Source: Aspidapion aeneum
Lineage: Eukaryota > Arthropoda > Insecta > Coleoptera > Brentidae
Length of the DNA: 64,000 nt
NCBI GenBank assembly: GCA_963576565.1
Contig: OY755040.1
Location: 84,946,321 to 85,010,320 of the forward strand
Direction of reading: 5' to 3'
Below the pieces are notes generated by a model. The model saw nothing but the letters and a program-made list of their open reading frames with translations, did not search any database and was not told where the DNA came from. A program made the position numbers and the translations under genes. Positions within the stretch are counted from its first letter, which is position 1. Each line of letters starts with the position of its first letter. This document shows positions 41,567-54,261 of this stretch, one piece after another.

Positions 41567-44500
41567 AAGATAGGGTTACGGTATAGTCAGTTAAATGTTT
41601 TAACCAATCTTTATCAAGAAAACTACTGAATTAATAATCGTCATGTTATAGCTTACATGGTCTACAGGTGAACTGGTCTAAAACAGCGGAAAAATATATG
41701 GGTTGGATTTTTGGGTTTCTTTCAAGTCAAATAATTTTGTAAAAATGGGAATTTAAATTTGGGAAAAACTATTCAAGGTAGAGGTAAAACTTTACCTATG
41801 AAACGAATAAAAAGTTATATCAGGGTAGGTTAATGAAGACAGTGACGTCACACCTAGTAGATTTCAGTAGGAGACCTAGGTAATTTTCTATTTCGTCATG
41901 TCGGGAACTCATTTTTGAGTTATACTGGATAAACAATAGACCGGAAAATTTATTTAACAAGAAGATTTGGAGCAGTCTCTTTCTTCTGTACACACCTGTG
42001 ATCTTCTAATTTCAGGAATCTGGCCAGTAACCGGAAATGCTGAGCTCACAGTGTCTTATGTTTTCTAATTAGGGAGACAAAAGCGTTGTCGTTGAATAAA
42101 TTTTATATTTTACAATACAATTTTCAATATAAAAAATGGTAGATCTACCTACTCTTTTTATTGTGACGAAAAATGATTTAGATTTGGTATACAAGAGTCA
42201 CTATACGTTTTTGGAACCTGTGTTGAAGTGATGATGGGATATTATTTTAAAACAGGTTTTATAGTACACATTTGGACAATTTTTCTGACTTGGTTAAAAA
42301 AATAGGTTAATTAGATAATATTTGAGATAGTAACTAAAAGTTAGGATTTTTAGAAATTTAGTGTTTAATGGTATAGGAATAGGAAAAACCTAGAAGATAC
42401 AACCATAAAGAGTAGACGACTCTTGAGTCATGCCATATCAAATGAAAACCGTTATATTTTTATCAGTGATATTTTAAAAAAAGATATTAACATCAAGAAA
42501 AAATCAGAAATTGGAAAAACAGACAAGAACAGCAGAATAAAGAGGTATTTTCTTTTATTATAAAATTTTATGATCAAATTTTTACTCTTTGAAATTTATA
42601 TATTTTCTTTTGTCTTGACATTTTATAAATAAAACCACTGTCTTTGGCTTTAGCAGTGATAACACCTATAGACTAATGAAAAAAGTCTCATTTGAATTAG
42701 AAAGTTTTTAATCAAAAACATCTTAATGGAAGAGTATATTTAAAATCATGTTAATAAAACCTTTGTATAAAAAAAATTTCTAGTGTACAGCAAACAACTG
42801 TTTTTTTTTCTGTAAAATGTTACCCGTAAAAGTAATTGTCATAAAACTAAGTGCATAAGCACAAATTTTATAAAAAAATAACTAATTAGCTGTGGAGATT
42901 GGTAGTTGGCATAACAATCGCTGGACTTAGAGACAGTGTCTCTATCGCGTTATGGCCACAGTTCTATCTATAAGTGTACAATACTTTTGTAATTTTTAAT
43001 TATGCGTAATAAGTGACAACTATACCGTAATTCTTTAATCTCTTTTGTACTTTGCTTTAGTAGAAGTAAATTGTATCTTTTCAGATAATATCTGCATCAA
43101 TCATCTGTCAGATATGTAATTTTAATCTTGTTTTTGTGTTACACGGAAAAAGTGTAATATTTAACTTTTTATTATTTTGGTAGTCATTTTTTTTTTCTAG
43201 TGACCAGAACATTTTAGATATTTTGTAAACTTTTAATTGTTTTTTTTATTTTTTTTTGTTATATTTTAAAAAAACAAAATATCATTTTATTTTTTGTTAA
43301 AATCCACACATTCCTTTTGGTTTTGTTCTTTTATGATGGATATGTGTGTTATAGTAAATCAACACCTATTGGTTAAAGTATTAACGTAAAATCGATTATA
43401 TATAGTATATTTTAGAGTCCATTATTTCAAAAAGCTTTGTTTTTTTAAATGGGGATCATTTGCTCTTAATCAGTGCTTTTCTAAGATCCCATAAACCGAA
43501 TAAAAACTACGTCATCAACGGTTAAAATTTTTCGATTTATGTACATATACATATTTTTTTTTTCCATTTTGAAGTCATTTTTGAATCCAATTGGATATTA
43601 TCATAGCAATCTTAACATTGCTAAGATACATTTTTCTTTTTTTTTTTCTCTACTCATTATATTATAACTTGATAAAATCAATATTATCCAAATTAATAAC
43701 ATTTGATGGTGTAAAACTATTTTTGAATTTTTGTATTGTTTATCATTAAAACAATATTTTATTTTTTATGTTTTTTTTTCCTAAAGGGAAAATATTGGCC
43801 TATACGAACTTTAAGTACAGTCTGTACCATTTAAGCCAAGCAAATTCCATTTTGAGGATAAATTTCGATAATTTTTTTAAAAAAATCTCCAATTCTCTTT
43901 TACTCTATGAGTACAATTGTTTTTGTAGAACTTTTCTACGACTGTATAACTATGTCAAATCACAAAAATGTGTTGTCTTTTCTAAAAATGTTTTTTTTGT
44001 TAGTTTGTTCCTTTCTGTTTGCTGTCCTAGTTAATCGATAATATAAAAATATTCTCTATAACGTCATTATTAAAATGATATGCTAGTGCACAGGCATAGC
44101 ATTAATCAAGAACACCTAAATTATTATTTTTGTACTATTTTTATTTCTATTATCATCTTTAAGTAATTTTGTTGTTACTAAGGCCTATACATGATTGACT
44201 CCATTAATAAAATAAATAATCAAATCATTAAATCACTAGTTGATCGTTTAAGAAAAACTTAGCGTAAAACTTAGTCTTTCTAAGATCAGTGTTTATTTTT
44301 CATATATTAGCAAGCATTATTTCATTTATTATTATTTTTATTTTTTTAAATATTTACTCATTTTAAGTCTTGCGTTATCTAAAGAACCTTATCGTTTAAG
44401 ATACTTTTTTTTTGTCAACTTATTAAATTGAAAAAAAAGTATGTTTTCCCTATAATATTTTAAAGTATTTTTCTTTTTAATTAATTTTTTCATATTTTCG

Positions 44501-46941
44501 AAGTAAGCCCTTGCCTGCTTGGACTCTAAATAGTTCTTATTTAGTAGTTTTGGAAAAATAAGAAATGAGTTTGTCACCCAAGAGAGTTTTTTTCTTTTCA
44601 TAACACCAAAAAGAGTCGATTGAAGCAACCATCAACCATCAACTGTCATTTTTGTTAATTTTTTTTTGTCATTCGCTTCAATTAGAATATAATAAGACAT
44701 AATTTTATTTAAAATCTTATTATCAACTAAGATTATTTTATTTTGTTTGTTTCGATTCATGCACTTTAAAATCGTCTATCGCCACCTGTGTATGTGTGTA
44801 TGAAATTCGATAAAAAACCTAAATTGGTAAAATTTTAAAACATTTGCTTACATTAAGTCAAGTATTTTGAAGCAAAGATGTCTAATTTTCAAACAATGAC
44901 ATCAATAATAACCTACTTTGTTTTGCTGCTGTTCTTAGTTTTTCAAAATTGTGTAAAACCAGCTTACAATTAATTGGAAAATAAAATAAAATGCAAATTA
45001 GTTAGAAAATGGAAACCCAACTTTTCATTTTCAAAGATACTAAAATCACACCGAAAATCAATTTGAAAGGAAGAATATTTTTCATGTTTAAAGAAAAATT
45101 ATGTAGCAAGATCTATGGAAAAGAAAGTTTAAATTGAAACAGGTAATGTTTCAAGGAAAAAAAAAATTTTTAGAAGGAAAATTCTGAAAAAATGTGAAAA
45201 ATTCTAGGAGGAGCTTTATTCTAAGTAATTTTGAAAATGTGTATATTCATCTGGCTGGATTTGTTCTATTTATATTTGTTCTTTATTTTTTTTTAATTGA
45301 TTTCTTCTCTATTGAAATATTATACTTTGATTTGCCCTATATTGAATCAATTTATTTTGGTTTGTTCTATTTAAAAAATTAAATTTCGATTTGTTCCACT
45401 TAAAAAAAAAAATCCATGTGGATTTGTTTCATTTGAGATTATTCTATCTGTTCTATTTGATTTTTTTTTTATAAAATTAAAATTTTTTTTTGAATCATTA
45501 AAATCTTAACTATGATAAAAACTTGTATTTCAGTTTTTGTATCATTTTGTGTTCGTTTTTGCTAACTTGTATTTATTTTCAGTTGTTCTTTCGATCACAT
45601 GAGTTGTTTTTATATGATTTGTTTTTGCTTCGATAGAGTATTCCATGTTTGATTTAAGGTTTATTGTGTTAACCTGGTAGGGTTGTTTTTTTTTATTACA
45701 CTGTAAACAATAAACCAACTTAATTTTTTTTTCAAATATTGTCAACTAAACGTTTTTTTTTCTCGTTATTGTAATTAATTTTGATATTTGAATTTTTTTT
45801 TTTAAATTATGGTCAAGTAAACGTATTTTGTTCGGTATAAATATATCTGTTTTAAAGTTTTAAAATAATCAATTTTAATATTTCAGTTAGTGTTTGTAAT
45901 TTCTTGCTTTTATCTTTGTTTTAAAATTAATTTTTTTTATGCAAACACGTTTTTTTGGGTTAGACAACCTTTTGTAGGTTATTTGCCGTCTAACTAGTTT
46001 TAGTTCACCTAAAACTTATTTATGAGATGTCATCATGAAATCAAAAATTTTAAATTTTTTTTAATTTAAATAATATATATTTTTTAAACAATTAATTTTG
46101 TTTTACATAAGGTTGGTTTATTGTTATTGAAAACATTGTTTTTCTTGTATTAAAATTATTTTGTTTTTAGGTCAGCTATTGCAAAGTGCTGTCAACCAAC
46201 CGACAAATTTCTTCCACAAACAGTTTAATCAACCAAGCAGCCATCATCACTACAATGGACGTCTTCTTACAGTCGCTGTGCAAACCTGCAATTGGATACT
46301 TCTTTCCAAATTCAATACAGAGTCTGCTGTTCACCCTTAGTTTCAAAGATGGCCAATGTGGAAACTCAGCTCTTGCTGCGTACCTAGTGTTTGTTTAACA
46401 CTATGGAGGAAACGGTTTGGTTTGGAGACTCCCTTAATTTATTTACGTTAACTTAAATCACTTTTTTTTTGTCTCCACAAATTTCTGCATAAGCGTGTAT
46501 ATAATATATACCTTAATGTAATAGTTTTCAAACAATGTGTGTTAAAATTATATATTTCTATATATTTTTCGGTATATTTGTCAATTTTATTTTGCCCTCA
46601 TTTAATTTAAGTTATCGTTGTTATTAAGCTGCACTGATATTCTGATTCTTTCAGTACTGTTTGGAATTTACTGATCGTTCACCATGTTTGTTGCTGACTA
46701 GCTGATCTAAGATGTTGCACCTGATCCAGTGTTGCTGTTTTGTTCCAGAATGGAACTTCAAGTTTTTTCCAGCCAGAATGTTTATTGACCGTCATCCACA
46801 GAAGAAAAATGGAAACGAAGAGCGTTATAGTTTTAGTTTAGATTTGTGTTGTCTGCACTACTTAATGCTTGTTGTTATAAACCATTTTATTTCGACTTGC
46901 GTTTAAAAAAAAATTGTTTATACTTAATCAAGGGGGAGTAA
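41567..46941. other. Long AT/T-rich stretch without supported genes
   Basis: Many T-runs and chance-size frames on both strands; no pol, env or transposase similarity recognised. The end (46931-46940, AGGGGGAGTA) is the polypurine tract of the following LTR, so the last part may be decayed internal sequence of that element, but I cannot show it. Confidence 0.4.
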
Positions 46942-48257
46942 TGTAACAAAACGGGATTTGAATATAAATGGTATTTTTGCCATTTATAAGTTTTTAAAGA
47001 TTTTTAATTAAATATTGTTTTGACATCAACAAGCATTAATTATATGCAAGACTAGGTTAAGATTAAGTAAAATTTATGGCAACTCGGCGACTTGTTTTTA
47101 GGCATGTTTTCAGGTTCGCTGTATTTTAATAAAAGTTGTATTCGGCTAATATGTCCTTTGAGCCACTAACATCAAAATAATTCATATTTTGTAACTGGAA
47201 ACAAATTTGGTAAACTATTTTCAACTTTTAAGAAACACACTGTAAGATTTAAACTTTACCGAATTTCTAAATCCACGCATCTTTGAATTGCGGTGGTATT
47301 TTGTCTCTTTGTCTTTCTCGCCAATGCGAGGGAGCTTGAGATTCAGACCACGGCAGCCAAGAGTGTCTGTAGAGAAGAGTGGTGGAAGAAATCCGTTAAA
47401 GAAAGCTTAGATTTAGACCAATCAGCTAGCGACAAACTGAGAATGTCTAGAGAGCGGGGTATTGAAACTTTCGAAAGTCGTCAGGGATTTTACTCTTTAG
47501 TTTGTCGTTGCCTGGTACGTTACACTTTCATTCAGACTTCTTAAGGGGGGTTTTATTTCAACTGGGGAAATTTATCAATTATTTTAACATTGTATAAAAC
47601 TGTTAACTTTAATATTCATAATTATTTTGGTCTTTTCTTTTAGAGTTTATTGATTGTAAAGTCATTAATTATTACTGTTTCCAGTGTTTTGAAATAATGT
47701 GTTTAACTGTTTTATGGTTTTTTATCAACAAAATACAAACCATTCGTTGCCCTAAAATCGGCATTTTTAATTAATAACATATCCCAAACCTAAACAGTAA
47801 TATTAAGTAAATTAAACAGTTGATTGAATAGTTTCACTCATTCAATCAACGTTTAAGATGTTGATAAATATATATATTTACAACAAATATATAAAAGGTT
47901 TATAAAACCTAAAAGTTTAAGAAGTGTAAATATTTGAATATAAAAGTTCAATGGTAGTAAAAATTTGATATTTAAATAATAAATATTAGAAGTGAAAGTG
48001 TGAAGCTGCAAGAAGAAAATTGAAAAGGTATGTATGATTATCCTATTAGTTATACATTTGAGAAAAACGTTTATAGCATACTTTTCCTCCAAGAACCGCC
48101 AAATTCCCTTTCGAGATCGTGTAAATTTAATAACATATAGTAACGTTTAATCTTTTTATAATTTATATAAGTTGTAGCCTAAGTTGGTAGCTCACAACAT
48201 TTAAGCCTTGGCCACTTGAGGTGACAGTACCACTGTCACACGCAGGACCCTGTTACA
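46942..48257 (+). repeat. LTR of a gypsy-type element (1,316 bp)
   Basis: Starts TGTAACA and ends TGTTACA (a 7 bp perfect terminal inverted repeat, TG...CA) and is preceded at once by a polypurine tract TCAAGGGGGAGTAA (46928-46941), the layout of a 3' LTR on the plus strand. No second copy or flanking direct repeat is in the window, so the remainder of the element is deleted or unrecognisable. The 83-codon frame inside (47293-47544) is not supported as a gene. Confidence 0.65.
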
Positions 48258-48979
48258 TTCCTATAGAAATATTTAATTGCATACATGTGTCTTTCCTCTA
48301 GATAGTTCATTAAGGTTGTGCCCCTGTCATTCCTTTCGCCATATCCAAAATCCCCTATTTTGGATATTAATTTTGAGTATTTTTATTTATTTTCAAATAA
48401 TTTTACCATTTAATTATTACCCTTATTGTCATGCATAATTTCAGAAAATGTCGATTTTCTGTTATGATTTTTAAGGAAGGTATAACAAAAAATAAAATAA
48501 TAGCTGTTAAGTTTGGCACCCCTTATCTAAAAAACAAAGAAGTATAGTGCAAAATATAATAAGAAAAAGTCCTTCTTTTGATCTTTTCTACCACCTATTA
48601 AAGTTTGCTATTATTACATCCTGATATTATGTTAAATGTTTGTATGTTATGGTAAGAATTTTAAGATATTTGAAAGTATCAATTTGGTCTGAAAAAAAAC
48701 CATTTATAAAAGTGAGCGCTTTTCAAATATACCTTGTGGGCAAAAAATCCCGACAAAATGTTTTTCGTTATAACTTTCCAACTATAACACCAATTTTACC
48801 AAAGCAAAGAGTAGTTGGCAGGGATTGATTGATCGAACATTATGTCGGAAATGTTGGATATTTTTTTGTTTGTAAGAAAGCTCTATCTTTGTAAGCACAA
48901 CGAGATAGGAATCGTTAAAAACGATTTCGGTCCCTAAAAATTGATTTTTGCTTCAACTATATTGTTTTACAGGTTGTAA
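48258..48979. other. Unassigned AT-rich stretch
   Basis: Nothing supported here on either strand. Confidence 0.4.
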
Positions 48980-49620
48980 CGATTGTCTTCTAAATCCTGT
49001 CTGTATTAATTTCCTTATAAATAAATTTTTGCCGAACCGATTTTAATAAAATATAAAGTGGAACAGATTGATTGCTTTTAAAAGATCACTATTAAAATTT
49101 GCCGTCATTGTAAAATCCAAAATGGCGGTCATAAAAACTTTAATTTTTAAAAAGGCTGTTTATTCTTATATTTTTTGAAAATTTTTTGATTTTTTTCGGA
49201 AAAGTTTTACAGATTACGCGATTCCCTTGCCATTTCTATGTGCATTCATTTCCTCATAAATTCATTATTACTAAACTGACAATAAAATAAACAGCATCAT
49301 GGTGAAATTCTCCGCCAACTTTAAATATTGACCCTCCATAAAGGATAGTTGTTTCTTATGTTACGATAAATTTTTCGACCCTTTTTTGAATTTATTTATT
49401 GGATCCACCACTCACAACGAGGTACTAATCATAAAAAAATAAATCCTCGCAACATACAAAGGAGTGATCCTTTCAAGAAGGACAAATTTGACTTTTTTTC
49501 CAACATCTTGGATTTAAAATTGTCGAAAAATTTCAATAGTTTTGTTCAAAGAGCAATACTTCTTTTTTTATTATTGAAATCGGTTCAGTGAATTTATAAG
49601 TAAATTATTGCAGACAGAAG
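48980..49620 (-). repeat. Dispersed repeat, reverse copy of the 10.8-11.7 kb family
   Basis: Reverse-complement reading shares the GCAATCAAT...AATCGGTTC...GAATTTATAAG...AATGCAGACAG order with the ~330 bp unit at 10968-11740. Non-coding. Confidence 0.65.
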
Positions 49621-50443
49621 CACTGGCGGATCCAGGGGGGGCACTAGAGGCACTTGCCACTTTGCGAAGCAAATTTGTGATACGGATGTTTTCGCGTAGC
49701 GAAAATCATCCGTATGTTTTTAGTTTGGTACAGGCAGTACTTTTAGATTATTATTTAATACCGTAAAAGTAAAAGAACGGTTAGCAATTAAACAAGAAAA
49801 ATTAATGGTAGGCAAAACTAAAGCAAATGAAAAATGTTACGGATGAAACGGATGTAGGGATGCAATTCAAACGACGACATACGGTATCATGTAGTATACA
49901 CAGAGAAAAATCTCCATGCAAAAATTTTCAATACGCTGTGCAACTGAAATTGTGCAAAAATATAAAACAATTGTTGAAAAAAAACGAATACATCTGTGTT
50001 AATTTTACTAATTGGATTGTGTAATTAACTTTGTGTAAAAATGTTACACAACAGTACAATTAGTCTCAACAGCGTTGTGGAAAAGCCGATTGTGTAATAA
50101 ATTTACACAGATAAAATGTAATTTTTTAATGAAAATTTGTGCCAATATACTCCAAATTGTAGAAATCGGTCGTTGGATTGATTCGGTAAAAGTCGTTTTA
50201 AGCGATCGCCCCGCCGCATCGGGCTTCCTTCAATTTAAATTTGGGTTGTGCCTGGTCAGTGAGTTGATCCGTATATTTTGTGGAATTAGTTTTCGAAAAA
50301 CTGGAGGAATGGTGGCTACTTGCAGTGCTCAAAGAGAGATTTCAAGGTAAGTAAATTACTAGACATAGGTCTACCCAAGCTTTTGAGTTTAGTTGATCCA
50401 TTTCCTTTGGAATAATAATAATAAAGAAAATGGAACTATATAA
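49621..50443. other. hAT-like terminus and unassigned DNA
   Basis: CACTGGCGGATCCAGGGGGG at about 49630 looks like the end of a hAT-type element, followed by GATACGGATGTTTTCGC...GCGAAAATCATCCGTATG, a 17-18 bp imperfect palindrome (49679-49713). No partner end was found. The remainder is featureless. Confidence 0.4.
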
Positions 50444-51083
50444 TAAAAATTAAAATTTTCAAAAACTAATAAATGCATTAATTGTCGTAAATTTGTCGTA
50501 AAAGAAAAACAATTGACGCGTCATCCGTTTTCCCGAAAACGGGCAGTGAGCAATTTTGATTGATTTCCCAGCTAAATCTTAGTGATCTTTAAGCTTTTTT
50601 ACAATACGAAGATGTAGTATATTTAACCTTGTCGCGCAATTGTAAATTTTTGGTGAAACATTCATTATATTACGTTCCGCTTTTACTTTTCAATATAACC
50701 TTTTGTGGTGTTTGTGTAAATATTCATTGATCGCCAGGATTTTGCGTTGTTTTAGAAATTATGAAAAAAGTGAACTTCTCACGAAACATTTATATGCATT
50801 AATTGTCTTAAATTTGTAGTAAATTTGTCGTGAAACAAAAAAAATTGTCGCGCCACCCGTTTCCAAAAATTTACAATTGCGCGACAAGGTTAAATATACT
50901 ACATCTTCGTATTGTAAAAAAGCTTAAAGATCACTAAGATTTAGCTGGGAAATCAATCAAAATTGCTCACTGCCCGTTTTCGGGAAAACGGATGACGCGT
51001 CAATTGTTTTTCTTTTACGACAAATTTACGACAAATTCACGACAATTAATGCATTTATTAGTTTTTGAAAATTTTAATTTTTT
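50444..51083. repeat. Inverted repeat, ~210 bp arms, ~219 bp spacer
   Basis: 50444-50653 and 50873-51083 are near-perfect reverse complements (shared blocks include TTGACGCGTCATCCG, CGGGCAGTGAGCAATTTTG, TACAATACGAAGATGTAGT). The right arm has one extra ACAAATTTACG-type unit. Part of the spacer (50800-50870) is again inverted-repeated at 51128-51215. A transcript would fold into a long double-stranded hairpin. Confidence 0.9.
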
Positions 51084-51091
51084 CTGGGGTG

Positions 51092-51124
51092 GTAATGCTA
51101 AGTTGAGACTCAACTTAGCATTAC
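51092..51124. repeat. Palindrome GTAATGCTAAGTTGAG-A-CTCAACTTAGCATTAC
   Basis: A perfect 16 bp inverted repeat with a one-base centre. GGTAATGCTAAGTT recurs at 51235-51248, so AACTTAGCATTAC...GTAATGCTAAGTT bound a ~140 bp MITE-like unit (about 51112-51248). Confidence 0.8.
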
Positions 51125-51364
51125 ATACCCTTTTCAGGAAAACAAGTGGCGCGACAAATTTTTTTCTTTCACGACAAATTTGCGACAAATTCACGACAAT
51201 TAATGCATATATTGCGAATATCCAATTCTTAAGTGGTAATGCTAAGTTTATAGAGGTCTCCCGGACCTAATTTTTGACCAAAATTAGAAAAATAAGTTTT
51301 GCAACAATATTTTGTTTTTGAAATGAGTGGCGAAATTTTCCATTTATGAACCGATAAGTATGAA

Positions 51365-51802
51365 TGTGCAAGCTGTGCTTGACAATTACACTTGCTTAAC
51401 TCGGCTTGGTTAAGCAGCGGGACTAAAGTAAAAGTTTACTGCCAGGGAGCAGAATCACTCCCTGAAATGACCAAGAAGGCTTATGGTACAGTAAACTAAG
51501 TAGGTATAGTGAGAACAACTATCAAATGTTGAATCTGCTTTATTGAGATAAATCCTCTCTTTTTATATTCAAAAATTGTAATGGTTCGTGATAAATTATA
51601 AAATATAAAATTCCATATAATGTGTTGTTTTATAAACTAAATAATTTATATAATTTAAATAGGTAAACTTGAGAAGGTTAGTTTATGTTATTAAAACCTA
51701 ATTTCTCAAGATCACCTATGTTTAAATAATAAATGTAATTAAAAATGAAGATTTATGAAAATTGGTAAAAAAAGAAAATCTGTTTAATTTTGTAATTAAA
51801 CA
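51365..51802 (-). repeat. 3' LTR of the non-autonomous element (438 bp)
   Basis: On the minus strand it starts TGTTTAATTAC and ends CTTGCACA. Matches 54262-54552 except for a 147 bp block absent from that copy. Confidence 0.88.
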
Positions 51803-53240
51803 TTTTCCCCTCTCTCCAGAAAGGGTATGGACTGTATGGATCTCAGGTTGAATAATGCTGTTGATGTGGTAGGAAGGTATCGAAATAGGTACTTCTGCTT
51901 CATTTATAACGTGAGTCAGTTTCTGAAAACTGCTGACAGTGAATCTAGGCATCGCATCGATTGTGTTTTGGTTTTTGCGGTCATCGTACGTCGTCGAACT
52001 TTTCGCTGTGGCAACAAATTGTTTCTTTTGCAAAATATTATGATCTATTTTTGTTATTGTTGTTATCCCCTTACTATTGTAGGTGCCATGAAGAAATTGT
52101 AAATTGGGAGGCAAGAATTTAAAAATATTTTGTTGCATATTTACAATGGCAAAATGTTTATGACTTATTTGCCATTGTCCTTCCGCCTCTTCAGTAAATT
52201 TTGAGTTGGAATATTTCTTCTTTTGGGATTTCTTTCGAATAAGGATTGTTGCTTCTTGTTTAAAAGTCTGCTTCTCTTTAATATGTCTTCTTGACTTTTG
52301 GTTATGTTTGGACTTGCTTTTTATTCTGAAATGAACCAATTTTCTTTTTGGCTTTAAATTGAGGACTTTTTTTACTTTGCTATTTAATTTGACATGCTGA
52401 ATTTTCGTGTCTCTTACAAAGATTTCTTCTTGTATAACCAAGATGACTGGAGTTATCTGAGCATATTTATTGTTCTGATATACATGATCTGGGTAACATT
52501 CTAAGTTCTGTTCTTTTTCAGTTTGTTCTGTTTGAATAAAGTTGCTTATTTTATGGTTTGTCTTTATTTCTTTGCTTACTTCTTTCTCTTTGAGTGTATA
52601 TATTTCTTTTCTTAAATACTGAAAAAAGTCTTCGATTGTGGGAATTTTATTTTGAAACCCTTGGAACCAAATGTCGTACGACTTTTCTAGTTCAGATTTC
52701 AATTTCTTTGACAATAATTTCTGTATTTTGCCCAGAGGTTTGAATGTCTCTAAGGCACTGACGGCTTATCTCATAAAGCTGTTGTAATTCTTTAACTGTT
52801 TCTTCATCCATACTTGGGATGTCTCGGATATCATCTAAATGATCCATAATGACGTTTGGAATGTGAAAAATTTCATTGTACTTAAAATCAGTTAATGGGC
52901 TCTTGTTCAACTCTTCAATTCTTTCAATTAAGTACTGAAGAACTTCTTTCAATGTAGGCAATCTGCCTAGTTCGTAGTTTACCCATTCATGGTGTAAAAT
53001 GTGCGTCTCGACATCCCATTTCTGGTAAATTATGTTTATGATTATTGGCTCCCCATTGACTTTAATCGCTTGTGAAAATTCAAGTACATCTTCGGCATGC
53101 AGTAGGAGCTTTTTTAGTTCTTGTGCTGACGTATACTTCATTATATGTATGTCTAGAAGGAAATCTAGAAGGTGTGAGCCCATTTTATATCTTCTTAGCT
53201 GTCTTTCTAGCAATATTCTTTCTAGATTTTTTCCTATCAT
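51722..53240 (-). CDS. gag relic of the non-autonomous element, two frames
   Basis: 53240-52692 (182 codons) has the helix-rich pattern of the second half of BEL gag/DUF1759 (VINIIYQKWD-like IINIIYQKWDVETHIL, HEWVNYELGRLPTLKEVLQYL near residues 70-105). 52714-51722 (330 codons) overlaps it by 23 nt in a shifted frame; it is Lys/Gln/Ser-rich with FRIKSKSKHNQKSRRHIKEK-like basic stretches (a likely nucleic-acid-binding tail) and reaches into the 3' LTR. No Cys knuckles and no pol motifs are seen. Family assignment rests on pattern only. Confidence 0.5.
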
Positions 53241-53289
53241 TGTGGTCCGTTGGCTCTTTTACTGGTTTCTTCTTAATGATTTTTTTGTT

Positions 53290-54170
53290 TATGTTGGTGT
53301 TGGCCTGTTAATTATGAAGGTTGCGTAGCGGCTTCGGACAGGACAAGTGTACGGACAGTCGTACGGGCAGGTGGACGGCTTTTTAACGCTTGTAGAATGG
53401 ACGGACTTTCTCGTGGACGGTCGCTCTGGTTGAAGCTCTCTTGCGTAGTAGCTTCGGACAGGACAAGTGTACGAATAGTCGTACGGGCTGTGGACGGCTT
53501 TTTGACGCTTGTACAATGGACGAACTTTCTCGTGGAAGGTCGCTCTGGTTGAAGCTCTCTTGAATAGGGACTTCGGACAAGTGTACGGATAGTAGTACTG
53601 TCAAGTGGACGGCTTCTTGCAGCTTGTAGAATGGACGGACTTTCTCGTGGAAGGTCGCTCTGGTTGAAGCTCTCTTGGCTTTGGACAAGTGTACGGCTAG
53701 TTGTACTGTCAGGTGGACGACTTTTTGCAGCTTGTAAAAGGGCCGGATTTTCTCGTGGAAGGTCGCTCTGGTTGAAGCTTTCTTGGATAGTGGCTTCGGA
53801 CAGGACAAGTGTACGGATAGTCGTACGAGCAGGTGGACGGTTTTTCGACGCTTGTAGAATGGATGGACTTTCTCGTGGAAGGTCGCTCTGGTTGAGGCTC
53901 TCTTACGTAGTGGCTTCGGACAGGACAAGTGTACGGGCAGGTGGACAGACTTTCTCGTGGAAGGTCGCTCTGGTTGAAGCTCTCTTGCGTAGTGGCTTCG
54001 GACAGGACAAGTGTACGGACAGTCGTACAGGCAGATGGACGGACTTTCTCGTGGAAGGTCGCTCTGGTTGAGGCTCTCTTGCGTAGTGACTTCGGACAGG
54101 ACAAGTGTACGGACAGTCGTACGGGCAGGTGGACGGACTTTCTCGTAGGTGGAAGGTCGCTCTAGTGGAC
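53290..54170 (-). repeat. ~8-copy tandem repeat (~80-125 bp unit), open in several frames
   Basis: The core ACTTTCTCGTGGAAGGTCGC + TCTGGTTGAAGCTCTCTTG recurs at about 53400, 53522, 53638, 53756, 53868, 53948, 54040 and, modified, 54140, with GGACAAGTGTACGGACAGTCGTACGGGC between. On the minus strand it encodes repeats such as RPSTRKSVH and CPYTCPVRSHYA; overlapping frames of 120-300 codons are open on minus and 78-146 codons on plus. Long frames here follow from a stop-free repeat unit and need not be protein genes. Confidence 0.85.
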
Positions 54171-54261
54171 GGTTGGGCTGTAGTGGTGTTCTTCTTACGG
54201 GCGTCGGTGGTGGTTTCTTTCTTCGAAGGACCAATGTACTTGATCCGGTTCGAAGGACCAA

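Noticed and set aside
35900..43000. Polinton-type terminal inverted repeats around polB
   Set aside because: Reading both flanks I found only short chance matches; a computed self-alignment would be required to claim TIRs.
46186..46398. 70-codon frame before the LTR, considered as the end of a gypsy or env gene
   Set aside because: No integrase, GPY/F or env motif, and no coding continuation on either side.
47293..47544. 83-codon frame with a hydrophobic start
   Set aside because: Lies inside the gypsy-type LTR, shows no family motif and is within chance length.
50992..51270. 92-codon frame in the inverted repeat
   Set aside because: Built from hairpin arm sequence, without family similarity; no such frame is conserved in the opposite arm.
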